From: Sesamum alatum
Taxonomy: Eukaryota; Streptophyta; Magnoliopsida; Lamiales; Pedaliaceae
DNA length: 64,000 nucleotides
NCBI GenBank assembly: GCA_034509735.1
Contig: JACGWO010000013.1
Span: 9,134,136 to 9,198,135, forward strand
Direction: 5' to 3'
This document shows, piece after piece, positions 22,401-33,463 of the stretch (positions are counted from its first letter, which is position 1; the number at the start of each line of letters is the position of its first letter). Below the pieces are notes generated by a model, which saw only the letters and a list, made by a program, of their open reading frames with translations, searched no databases and was not told the origin of the DNA. The translations under genes were made by a program, and so were the position numbers.

Positions 22401-23456
22401 TCAAAAACGAATCCGACCCTTGTGTATACAAGAAGGTCAGTGGGAGCTCTATAGTGTTCCTAGTGCTTTACGTGGATGACATTCTGCTCATTGGTAATGA
22501 CGTCAGAATGTTAGGAAACACAAAAGCATGGTTGTCAACCAAGTTTTCCATGAAGGACATGGGTGAAGCCTCCTACATCCTAGGCATCCAGATTGTCAGG
22601 GACAGATCTAAAAGGATGTTAGGGCTCACCCAAAACTCGTATATGGAGAAAGTCCTAAAGAGATATCGAATGGACAACTCCAAACGAGGATTCCTTCCAA
22701 TGAGGCATGGGATTAAGTTGTCCAAGAAGCAGTCCCCGCAGACTGATGAGGAACTTGAAAAGATGAAAGTCATCCCCTATGCTTCTGCCGTAGGTAGCAT
22801 CCAATATGCGGTCCATTGCACCAGGCCTAACATTGCATACGCTTTGAGCGTGACAAGCAGATATCAGTCCTGTGCAGGAGAGGCACATTGGAATGCCGTT
22901 AAGGGCATCCTTAAGTGCCTTAGGAGGACTAAGGAAATGTTCTTGGTCTATGGCAATGGAGAACTAATTCTGGAAGGCTTTAGCGACGCTAGCTTCCAGT
23001 CTGATGACGATGATGCCAAGTCTCAATCGGGGTATGTATTCAAACTCAACGGAGGAGTAGTGGCTTGGAAAAAGTTCCAAGCAAGCAACCACTGCTGACT
23101 CCACCACTGAGGCTGAATACATAGCAGCTTCAGAAGCTGCTAAGGAAGCGGTTTGGATGAGAAACTACATCCAAGAGTTGGGTGTGGTGCCTAGCATCGC
23201 CGAGCCTGTTGTCATCTTCTGTGAAAACAACGGTGCAATAGCGCAAGCAAAGGAACCGAGATCTCATCACCGTTCCAAACACATTCTTAGACGCTACCAT
23301 CTTCTTAGAGAAATGGTAGGAAGAGGTGACGTTCGGATGGACCGAGTCAACTCAGCAGACAACACAGCAGACCCGCTGACAAAGCCTATGTCGCAGAGTG
23401 CTCATACGCAACATCTTGAGAAGATGGGGATTAGGCATATGGGTGATTGGCTTTAA
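19403..23456 (+). pseudogene. gag-pol: Ty1/copia gag-pol, element A, frameshifted
   Basis: The polyprotein of a copia retrotransposon. Gag begins at the ATG of MSKNPLSTILETNKFNGTNY (19403) and contains a CCHC zinc knuckle at 20200-20241. Then come an aspartic protease with the DTG motif (around 20308-20343), an integrase zinc-binding H-H-C-C region (20716-20826) and catalytic core including RSDRGGEY and NGVSERRNRTL, reverse transcriptase with DVKTAFLNG and YVDD (22469-22480), and RNase H ending at TAA 23454-23456. Integrase before RT is diagnostic of copia. Three single-base changes break it: a lost base near 19800, an extra A near 20825 (compare B at 26100), and an extra A near 23070. It was an integrating element but this copy cannot make a full polyprotein. 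Clade assignment (Tork/Angela-like) is tentative. Confidence 0.93.
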
Positions 23457-23472
23457 AGGTCAAGTGGGAGAT
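23457..23472 (+). other. Polypurine tract, element A
   Basis: AGGTCAAGTGGGAGAT directly precedes the TGTTAG start of LTR2 and would prime plus-strand DNA synthesis. C has the same form at 50041-50056, and E shows its complement at 60550-60564. Confidence 0.85.
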
Positions 23473-25464
23473 TGTTAGAATAGGTGACCATGTAAGCCAA
23501 TTTTGGCAGGAATATGTAACCTATGTCTAGACAATTTCAGGTGTTTGATAAATCATTAATGAATAAAGAAGTGAATTTCATTTGGCATCACTTTGTTTGT
23601 GTTCACTTATATTTGTTTTCCATATCTGTTCACTACGCAAACAAAGCCCACGGACTGAGAATCAATTTCGGGGACTGGGACTACGCTTGGAGGTAGGTCC
23701 ATGGAATCAGTCTTCCCGAATCAGTCCGGAAATCTCCAAGTCAAGGAATCCCGAAAAATGGGTACCGGGATTCCATTTGAGACTTGCACTAAGCACCTGC
23801 TGTCGTGTTTCATCGACGGGTGACGAGGGTCGTCTAAGCAGTGTTAGTGGGTCAGCATGCTAGGACGCAGCTGACTGAGGTGACTCGCGGGAACCGTCTT
23901 ACGGAGGACCTTGAGTATGGTCAGCAAGGTATGACGTGTATTCCCGGTTCCAACGGTACAGGTCAAGTCCTCTGACTTGAGGAATTGCTGAGTTTACCTG
24001 TACATCAGGGCTGTATCTTAGATATGGTGAGAGATTGCCAGAATTCTCTTTGGTAGTCATAAGCCATGTCTAGTGCAGTTTTGGTGTGCAAAGTGACAGT
24101 AGTTTCCAAGAAAGGATCTGTCTCCTGTCAATAGGTTTGGCAGTTGAGTCTCATGTATACTCTAGGTCTTGTCCCTAAAACTGTGGCCACAGTGACTGAA
24201 CAGAAGGGAAGGATTCCCTTGCGGCGTTTAGTGAGGACAGACCGACACTTAGGTCCAAAATGGGTACCTGCACTTTCCGTGCCCTAGACTCTAAGTGATG
24301 AGACCGAAGACAGAAGGACAAGTGTACTGTTAGAGCCTAAATGTTCATCCCTGAATATTTCACCTAGTCTCTAGTGCCATGGACCGTTGCTAGATGGCCA
24401 CCCATGGTAACGGAAGGATTCTAGGAATCCGACCAAGTCTAGCTGAAAGGTGAACCTAAAAGAGTCACACACTATCCACACACATTTAGATATTTAATTA
24501 GGAATTAAATATTGGAGTGAAGGAATGATTAAATTGGATTTAATCGGGTCCTTTATTTTTCTTGGAGAAATAATTCCTTCTATTAGATATAAGGAATTAA
24601 ATTGATAAATTAGATTTATCAAAGGGATTTATTTAATGGGCTTAAATAATATTTATATTTATTTTAGCCTCTTGGAAATATTTAAATAGGTTTTAAATAT
24701 TCCATTAAATTAAATTAAATCAACGGTTGAGATCAATGGGAGAGATGGATGGCTTAGGATAGTTTTGACTAAATCAAAACACTACTTTGACTAGGACTTT
24801 GACTAGGTCAAAATCCTAGTCAAAATAGAGTTCTTGAAAGAGGAGTTTAAAGAGGGTTAGACTCCTCTTCTATATAAACCCCTAGCATCCTACAAGTTGA
24901 AGGATGATGAATCTCCAACACACACACAACACACACACAACTCGGCTCTCTCTCCCTCTATCTCGTCCGCCCTCTCTCTCTCTCACACACTCCAAGAAAA
25001 TCATTCCACTAGTTCTCTTGTTCTTGGAACATTAGAACTTGATGAATCAATACCGTTAATTCATAACGTGTTGTTGATTCATCCACTCCAAAATAAAACT
25101 TGTTCGTTGCTAGCACGACGTGCAAGATACGTGGGTGGATCGTGTGTCACGATTTGGAGGGTCTCAAGAACGAGATCTTGGTGCAAAACGGGGAACAACG
25201 CGTGTAGCCGTTGAAGACGAAAACGACAACGGGTAGGTCTCGTTTATGATTTTCGTCCTCTTTTATTTTCTACCCTATGGCCTCCATTATTCTTTTATGT
25301 TTTATTATTCATGAGATACACCGAGCACCCGGGAATTTCAAAGGCACACCCTTTGAAACGTGTTTCTTTAATTTAAAGCATGTCTAAATTCCGCATTTAT
25401 TATTTTTAATTATACCGCGCTTCCGCATTCGCGCTTTTCCCGGGACGATCCACAATTCCTTTCA
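23473..25464 (+). mobile_element. LTR2 of the copia complex (3' LTR of A)
   Basis: TGTTAG...TTCCTTTCA, 1992 bp. It differs from LTR1 and LTR3 at many shared positions: 'actaaatcaaaac' in the W-box region, a different CT-rich run near 24945-25010, and 'cgagcacccggg' near the end. It is followed at once by mid-gag sequence of copy B starting ATATG, with no primer site. Confidence 0.95.
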
Positions 25465-28400
25465 ATATGACATATGTATCAACTGCCGTGAGAAAGGGCA
25501 TTGGAAGAGAGAGTGCCCCAAACTCTTCTCAAACCAAGGTATATATGTGATTGAGGTTAATATGGTCACTAATTCTGCCTCTTGGGTATTGGATACCGGC
25601 TGTGGAGCTCACATTTGCAATGATTTGCAGGTGCTGAAAAGAAGCAGAAAACTAAGTAGCGGGGACATGATCCTGAAGCTTGAAAATGGCAAGGCCATCT
25701 CGGCAGAAGCAATAGGATCCGCCACTTTAGTGATTAGTGATACCATTAGCATAGAATTAGAGCAGGTTTATTTTGTACCTAGTATGATTAAGAACATCAT
25801 TTCCATTCCATTATTGGACAATAGTGGTTATGAGTTCAGAATCAATAAAAAATTGCTTTTATTTGATGAGGTGTGGAATTGCTCATCTACTTGGTACATT
25901 GCAAGACGGGCTCTATATCTTGCAACAAACGAATTTTGTTCTTAACGCTCAACACAAACGGAAATTAGATAATAACGGGAACGCACGTCTGTGGCACGCT
26001 AGGCTAGGTCACATATCCCAAGATAGGATGAAAAGGTTGGTAGACTCAAAGAACCTAGAGGTTGGGGACTTGAGCGATCTACCAACTTGTGAATCTTGTC
26101 TAAAAGGGAAAATGACCAAGAAGCCCTTTGTAGGTCAAAGCAGGCTTGCCACGGGTCTGTTGGACTTGGTCCATACAGACGTATGTGGACCACTAAGGAC
26201 GCAGGCTCGAGGTGGGTTCTCCTACTTCATAACCTTCACCGATGATCATTCACGGTACGGTTATGTTTACCTAATGAGGTACAAGTCTGAAGCTCTTGAG
26301 AGGTTTAAAGAATTCAGACTTGAAGTGGAGAACCAGACCAACTGCAAAATTAAAGTCCTACGGTCAGACCGAGGCGGTGAATACCTTAGTGCCGAATTCC
26401 TGGATTATCTAAAAGAAAATGGTATAATATCGGAATGGACACCTCCCGGAACACCACAGTTAAATGGCGTCTCTGAAAGGAGAACCGAACCTGTTGGACA
26501 TGGTTCGGTCCATGATGAGTTTACCAAATTGCCCTTATCGTTTTGGGGTTATGCATTAGAAACGGCAGCCAAGTTGTTAAATTTGGCGCCTACCAGTGCA
26601 TTGACCCAAACGCCATATGAGATATGGCACGGCAAGCCTGCGTCCTACAACTACTTGAAAGTATGGGGTAGCCCTGCATACGTCAAGAGGTTAGTGGGAG
26701 ATAAGCTAGAATCCAGGTCTAGCCTATGCAGGTTCGTTGGATACCCTAGAGAAACTGCGGGTTATTACTTTTGTGACCCTTTGGAACAAAAGGTATTTGT
26801 TTCAAGGAATGCAGTATTCTTGGAGCAAGGCTTCCCGGAGGATATCCAACCTGATGAGCTGATCCTTGCGGAATCAAGTGATGGAACTCAGCCATCAGAA
26901 ATAGCTGCGGAAACCTCACCAAGAGGATTCAGGATTAACGCACGGAAGGCTGACCAACCTAGAGAAGTCCAACATGCTAGGCATGAAGGACAACCTCAAG
27001 AAAGGCCAGTCCCGGCCCCTGAACCGCCGGCTCCGATACAGTCAGCGCCCACAGTCACCACTGACGTTCCCGTCCTCCGTAGGTCCACTAGAGAATCCAG
27101 ACCTCCAGTGAGATATGGGTTTCTAGGTGCGACCGATCTTCTGGATAACGATCCTAAGACATACGGGAAAACGATGTCTGGCATCGACTCCGGGAAATGG
27201 CTTGAGGCCATGAAAACCGAAATGGACTCCATGAGCGAGAACCAAGTTTGGAGACTTGTAGATCCACCGAAAGGTGTTAAGCCAGTAGGCTGTAAGTGGG
27301 TCTACAAGCGCAAACTCGGCGTTGATGGAGAAGTCACAACCTTTAAGGCTAGGCTTGTAGCTAAGGGATACACTCAACGACCCGGGGTCGATTTTGAGGA
27401 TACCTACTCGCCAGTAGCCATGGCTAAGTCCATTCGGATCCTGCTTGCCATAGCAGCATGGTATGACTATGAAATATGGCAGATGGACGTGAAAACGGCC
27501 TTCCTCAACGGTTTCGTTGAAGAACAGATCTATATGGATCAGCCGGAGGGTTTCACGGTCACTGGAGAAGAACAGAAGGTCTGTCGTCTCCAGAAGTCCA
27601 TCTATGGCCTCAAACAATCATCCCGAAGTTGGAACATTCGATTTGATGAAGTAATACGGGGATATGACTTCATCAAAAACGAATCCGACCCTTGTGTATA
27701 CAAGAAGGTCAGTGGGAGCTCTATAGTGTTCCTAGTGCTTTACGTGGATGACATTCTGCTCATTGGTAATGACGTCAGAATGTTAGGAAACACAAAAGCA
27801 TGGTTGTCAACCAAGTTTTCCATGAAGGACTTGGGTGAAGCCTCCTACATCCTAGGCATCCAGATTGTCAGGGACAGATCTAAAAGGATGTTAGGGCTCA
27901 CCCAAAACTCGTATATGGAGAAAGTCCTAAAGAGATATCGAATGGACAACTCCAAACGAGGATTCCTTCCAATGAGGCATGGGATTAAGTTGTCCAAGAA
28001 GCAGTCCCCGCAGACTGATGAGGAACTTGAAAAGATGAAAGTCATCCCCTATGCTTCTGCCGTAGGTAGCATCCAATATGCGGTCCATTGCACCAGGCCT
28101 AACATTGCATACGCTTTGAGCGTGACAAGCAGATATCATTCCTGTGCAGGAGAGGCACATTGGAATGCCGTTAAGGGCATCCTTAAGTACCTTAGGAGGA
28201 CTAAGGAAATGTTCTTGGTCTATGGCAATGGAGAACTAATTCTGGAAGGCTTTAGCGACGCTAGCTTCCAGTCTGATGACGATGATGCCAAGTCTCAATC
28301 GGGGTATGTATTCAAACTCAACGGAGGAGTAGTGGCTTGGAAAAGTTCCAAGCAAGCAACCACTGCTGACATCCACCACTGAGGCTGAATACATAGCAGC

Positions 28401-28729
28401 TTCAGAAGCTGCTAAGGAAGCGGTTTGGATGAGAAACTACATCCAAGAGTTGGGTGTGGTGCCTAGCATCGCCGAGCCTGTTGTCATCTTCTGTGAAAAC
28501 AACGGTGCAATAGCGCAAGCAAAGGAACCGAGATCTCATCACCGTTCCAAACACATTCTTAGACGCTACCATCTTCTTAGAGAAATGGTAGGAAGAGGTG
28601 ACGTTCGGATGGACCGAGTCAACTCAGCAGACAACACAGCAGACCCGCTGACAAAGCCTATGTCGCAGAGTGCTCATACGCAACATCTTTGAGAAGATGG
28701 GGATTAGGCATATGGGTGATTGGCTTTAA
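25465..28729 (+). pseudogene. gag-pol: 5'-truncated copia gag-pol, copy B
   Basis: Almost identical to A, but it starts at the Gag zinc knuckle and lacks primer site, leader and the first half of gag. Protease DTG, integrase, RT (YVDD) and RNase H follow in order. Defects include an extra A near 25850, three separate 1-base losses at about 26480-26525 that restore the frame but scramble roughly a dozen residues just after the integrase catalytic Glu, an extra base near 28370 and an extra T near 28690. The last two break RNase H. It has no promoter-primed leader of its own and ends with a polypurine tract before LTR3. Confidence 0.92.
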
Positions 28730-28745
28730 AGGTCCAGTGGGAGAT

Positions 28746-30732
28746 TGTTAGAATAGGTGACCATGTAAGCCAATTTTGGCAGGAATATGTAACCTATGTC
28801 TAGACAATTTCAGGTGTTTGATAAATCATTAATGAATAAAGAAGTGAATTTCATTTGGCATCACTTTGTTTGTGTTTCACTTATATTTGTTTTCCATATC
28901 TGTTCACTACGCAAACAAAGCCCACGGACTGAGAATCAATTTCGGGGACTGGGACTACGCTTGGAGGTAGGTCCATGGAATCAGTCTTCCCGAATCAGTC
29001 CGGAAATCTCCAAGTCAAGGAATCCCGAAAATGGGTACCGGGATTCCATTTGAGACTTGCACTAAGCACCTGCTGTCGTGTTTCATCGACGGGTGACGAG
29101 GGTCGTCTAAGCAGTGTTAGTGGGTTAGCATGCTAGGGACGCAGCTGACTGAGGTGACTCGCGGGAACCGTCTTACGGAGGACCTTGAGTATGGTCAGCA
29201 AGGTATGACGTGTATTCCTGGTTCCAACGGTACAGGTCAAGTCCTTTGACTTGAGGAATTGCTGAGTTTTACCTGTACATCAGGGCTGTATCTTAGATAT
29301 GGTGAGAGATTGCCAGAATTCTCTTTGGTAGTCATAAGCCATGTCTAGTGCAGTTCTGGTGTGCAAAGTGACAGTAGTTTCCAAGAAAGGATCTGTCTCC
29401 TGTCAATAGGTTTTGGCAGTTGAGTCTCATGTATACTCTAGGTCTTGTCCTTAAAACTGTGGCCACAGTGACTGAACAGAAGGGAAGGATTCCCTTGCGG
29501 CGTTTAGTGAGGACAGACCGACACTTAGGTCCAAAATGGGTACCTGCACTTTCCGTGCCCTAGACTCTAAGTGATGAGACCGAAGACAGAAGGACAAGTG
29601 TACTGTTAGAGCCTAAATGTTCATCCCTGAATATTTCACCTAGTCTCTAGTGCCATGGACCGTTGCTAGATGGCCACCCATGGTAACGGAAGGATTCTAG
29701 GAATCCGACCAAGTCTAGCTGAAAGGTGAACCTAAAGAGTCACACACTATCCACACACATTTAGATATTTAATTAGGAATTAAATATTGGACTGAAGGAA
29801 TGATTAAATTGGATTTAATCGGGTCCTTTATTTTTCTTGGAGAAATAATTCCTTCTATTAGATATAAGGAATTAAATTGATAAATTAGATTTATCAAAGG
29901 GATTTATTTAATGGGCTTAAATAATATTTACATTTATTTTTAGCCTCTTGGAAATATTTAAATAGGTTTTAAATATTCCATTAAATTAAATTAAATCAAC
30001 GGTGAGATGAATGGGAGAGATGGATGGCTAGGATTGTTTTGACTAGGTCAAAACACTACTTTGACTAGGACTTTGACTAGGTCAAAATCCTAGTCAAAAT
30101 AGAGTTCTTGAAAGAGGAGTTTAAAGAGGATTAGACTCCTCTTCTATATAAACCCCTAGCATCCTACAAGTTGAAGGATGATGAAACTCCAACACACACA
30201 CTACAACACACACACACGGATTCTCTCTCCCTCTCTCTCGTCCGATTCTCTCTCCCTCTCCAAGAAATATTTTCTTGGTTCTTTTTGTTCTTGGAACATT
30301 AAGAACTTGATGAATCAATACCATTAATTAATAATGTGTTATTGATTCATCCACTCCAAAAACATAAAACTTGTTCGTTGCTAGCACGACGTGCAAGATA
30401 CGTGGGTGGATCGTGTGTCACGATTTAGAGGGTCTCAAAGACGAGATCTTGGTGCAAAACGGGAAACAACGCGTGTAGCCGTTGAAGACGAAAACGACAA
30501 CGGGTAGGTCTCGTTTATGATTTTCGTCCCTTTTAATTTTCTACCCTATGGCCTCCATGATTCTTTTGTGTTTTATTATTCATGAGATACACCGAACACC
30601 CGGGAATTTCAAAGGCACACCCTTTGAAACGTGTTCTTTAATTTAAAGCATGTTTTAAATTCCGCATTTATTTTTAATTATACCGCGCTTCCGCATTCGC
30701 GCTTTTCCCGGGACGATCCACAATTCCTTTCA
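28746..30732 (+). mobile_element. LTR3 of the copia complex
   Basis: TGTTAG...TTCCTTTCA, 1987 bp, followed by the CTAGA duplication. Shares the variants of LTR1 ('acactacaacacac', 'cggattctctctccc', 'aagaaatattttcttgg'), so LTR1 and LTR3 look like the original pair of one element. Confidence 0.95.
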
Positions 30733-31666
30733 CTAGAGACTAGGTGAATGTTGGTGTGAACATTTAGGCGACGATTATGTACGGGTACGGTCCTACTGTC
30801 GACCATCTCCCAGCCTTAGTCTAGGGTATGGAATTGGGCGTCGGTTCCCATCCTTGACTAGGTAACTATGCTTCATACCCGAGATGTGTTTACTTTATTG
30901 ATCGACGTAGGAAATCCTTTCCTACTCAATCAAATGCTATGGCCATAGACTTTCAGAGTCTAAACCATCTCAGAGCACATAGGTGACATCACCGTCATAT
31001 AGTGATAGGGGACATATCTTATCTTGGAATACACCGTCCTCGCTACGTACTCCAACGGCACTGGACAAGGCTTATAATGACCATCTTACAGAATGATCAC
31101 CTCTTACCAGATCCAAGATACAGTCTTTGTATGCATGTGACTTCCATGATTCCTCAAGTCCGAGGACTAATCCCCTACTATCGGAACCGGGAATTTCAGT
31201 CATACCGACCAAGCCTCCAAGACTTCCATATGACGATTCCCGTCGAGTCAGTTCAATCAGTCAACCACCTTGTCAACTAACCTACTAAAATTGCATAGAC
31301 GACCTTCGTCTGTCGCCGATGAAACTCGGCACTCACCTAGTGAATGCAATACTTAGTGCACGTCTCAATAGGACACTCGATGCCCAGTCTCAAGATCCTC
31401 GACTTGGAACATTTCAGACCAACCCTCATAAGTTGGTTTCATAGCGGCCATCCAATGTGCAACCCAACTACATGGGTTATTCAACAGGTTTGTGGGCATT
31501 TGTTGTGACGTTGAAACGCTGTTCAACGTCAGTAGTAAGCACAACTAACACAGTGCCAGGGATGAATACTTACTCTATAGATCAGGATAATATTGCTGTA
31601 ATAAAGATTCACGAATAGTTCCCAAAACCGCCAATCCAATTGACTTTCTGGTCACCTATTCTAACA

Positions 31667-31850
31667 CTATGGCCACCATGATTTAGCATGTTTATTTTGA
31701 TCATGGGATACACCAAACGCCCGGGAAGTTCAATTGAATACCCCTTGAACGTGTATTTTATTTCCGTTTATAGAATGTTTAATTTTCATGTTTATATTTA
31801 TCGTGCTTCCGTATTCGCGCTCTCTCCCGGATGATCCACACATGCTTTCA
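31667..31850 (+). mobile_element. LTR 3' end (continues 13832)
   Basis: After the CTATG duplication the interrupted LTR resumes ('gccaccatgatttagcatg') and ends 'gatgatccacacatgctttca' at 31850. A different, gypsy-like sequence follows, with no primer site, so this LTR is not followed by its own internal domain. Confidence 0.75.
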
Positions 31851-33463
31851 TGAGCCTTTCTGCAGACCACTTCGTAGATACTTGCTAAATATCGCGGTCT
31901 CTGCAAAAAGAAGGATAACAAATCAACCACCAATATAAGGCATGAACAAGAACATTCAAGAAGCATGCAAAAAAGCGACCCAGTGGCTCCTCCAAGGGAA
32001 CCACTCTATGGCTAAGCCTGAAGTGAGACATGAGTCTCTCTTCTATCAAACTTCAACAATCATACGGCTGGGAGTTGAGATCTTCAATGAGGGCAGTCCA
32101 GGCGGATGATCATACAACCAGACTAAGAGACTAAGGGAGGATGGTCATGTATGGACAGCGGGACTAAGGGAGGATGGTTATGTATGGTCACACAAGCCCT
32201 GTCATGTATGGACAACGAGACTAAGGCAGGATGGTCATACAACTAGCTTTAGGGGAACGATCAAGGAGAATGAGGGAGAACAAAGAAGAACGTACCCTGC
32301 CATAGGTTGGGGGCGGAGTAGGTAGGAACTACACCCCTCGGCGGGGGGAGAAATGAAAAACCCCAAGTTATGATTTTTTCAATTGAAAACAGGAAAAAAG
32401 TCTTAACCTGTGGGGAAGAGGCCATGATACTTGAAAATCATGGCAAAATCGGTCAATACACAGAAGGATTTTGGGGTTAACTGATTCAAGGGTACATCAA
32501 AGGCACGAGCAACATCCTCATAAAAGGACGGGATAGGGAAGCGAAGGCCCGCTTTTACTTAGACCAAGAGGAAGCACAGGCAGTTAGGGGGAGAGATCGG
32601 GCTGACTATCAGGAGAAGGGACGAGAAGGACGTAGTTGGGTGGAACATGGTATTCGACCATAAGGGCCTCCAGGTCGGAACGACGAAGGCTGGAGTAGGC
32701 ACCCTCCAGACGAATGGGACTGCTTGTCCCCCCCACCGGTGACAAGAGGCTCTGCCCCTTCACGGGGGAGGGGGGAATCAGCAACAGGCTCGTCTAACAG
32801 GCGACAGAACCCTTCCGCCATATTTCTAATACTCCACAGATGGGCTCTCCATATGCGGAGGGGCCAGAACTTGGCCCTCCAAAGGTGCGCTCGCCAACAT
32901 CATCGTCCGCCTGCCTTTCCCCGATTAACCGTAGAGACTCATCAGAAGACGCCATTGTTCAGAAAAATCTTTTTTTGAAAAGAAACGAAAGATCGCACAA
33001 AAACAAGAAAAAGGTATGAAAAAACTTAGGGATGAGGACACTTGGGAAGAAGAAGAACAGAGAGCAGGAAAATTGAGTTGGGGTTTTCTGTCTGCAAAAT
33101 CGTTGGGGAAGAAGTGGGAGAAGAATACATTTGGAGGAATTAAAGGGCAGGTGAACGGACAACTTGCTAATGTTACGCCCCTGTTGGCTAGGTAACCACT
33201 AGGGATTAGGCGGTTACCAACACCCATGGAGCAGTTTAGTGAGTAACCGTTCCCGTCAATACAGAAATGTCAACCCATGCGCCCAGAGTACAAGGTGTTT
33301 CGCATCACAGCCGCTAAATCTCTGACATTTTTAAGCAAGCCCAGAGGACTACCCCCTTGCTTAGCTGCGAAGACTTTCCTGAGAGCGACTTTACTCTCAG
33401 AAGGATGGTCAAGGTCCTCTACTTCTCAGAGTGGGGGGGGGGGGACTGAGTGATAGGGATAAA
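31851..33463 (-). mobile_element. Degenerate gypsy-type element fragment
   Basis: Sequence unlike the copia LTRs around it. On the minus strand it holds the remains of a gag-like gene (32397-32955). The rest, 31851-32396 and 32956-33463, is non-coding; it includes a short repeated 'gactaaggcaggatggtcatac'-type motif near 32120-32250 and a run of 12 G at 33433-33444. The element is interrupted at 33463 by a solo LTR and continues at 37347. Confidence 0.5.
32397..32955 (-). pseudogene. Gypsy-type gag-like gene remnant
   Basis: Reading leftward from an ATG at 32955 (MASSDESLRLIGERQADDDV) an acidic N-terminus is followed, across at least two frame changes, by a segment with YHVPPNYVLLVPSPDSQ and then KAGLRFPIPSFYEDVARAFD, ending near 32400 with a TAA. 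The spacing and the 'GLRFP...FY' block recall the plant 'putative gypsy type transposon' domain (Pfam PF04195) found at the N-terminus of gag-like proteins in some gypsy and non-autonomous elements. This is recognition from memory, not a search. The gene is broken by frame changes and a stop before KAGLRF. No polymerase follows. Confidence 0.5.

Larger units (their letters stand above)
15098..30732 (+). mobile_element. Three-LTR copia complex (LTR-internal-LTR-internal-LTR), TSD CTAGA
   Basis: The order is LTR1 (15098-17079), full internal domain A (17080-23472), LTR2 (23473-25464), 5'-truncated internal domain B (25465-28745), LTR3 (28746-30732). CTAGA at 15093-15097 and 30733-30737 flanks the whole. 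B starts in mid-gag exactly at the CA end of LTR2. LTR1 and LTR3 share variants that LTR2 lacks, for example in the CT-rich run after the TATA box. This fits insertion of one copy into another followed by recombination that removed one LTR and the first half of a gag. Confidence 0.85.
13833..31666 (-). mobile_element. Solo LTR (13833-15097 + 30733-31666), TSD CTATG, split by the copia complex
   Basis: Starts TGAAGGAAAGCGGATCGG and ends GTCACCTATTCTAACA, so it is a minus-strand LTR of about 2.2 kb once the nested complex is removed. CTATG at 13828-13832 is repeated at 31667-31671. The halves join across the nested element at the duplicated CTAGA to give 'ggcactagagactagg', a motif seen uninterrupted in other LTRs. 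No internal domain of its own remains. Confidence 0.9.

Noticed and set aside
25465..28745. Copy B as an independent complete retrotransposon
   Set aside because: It has no leader, primer site or first half of gag, and shares LTR2 with A, so it is part of one rearranged complex.
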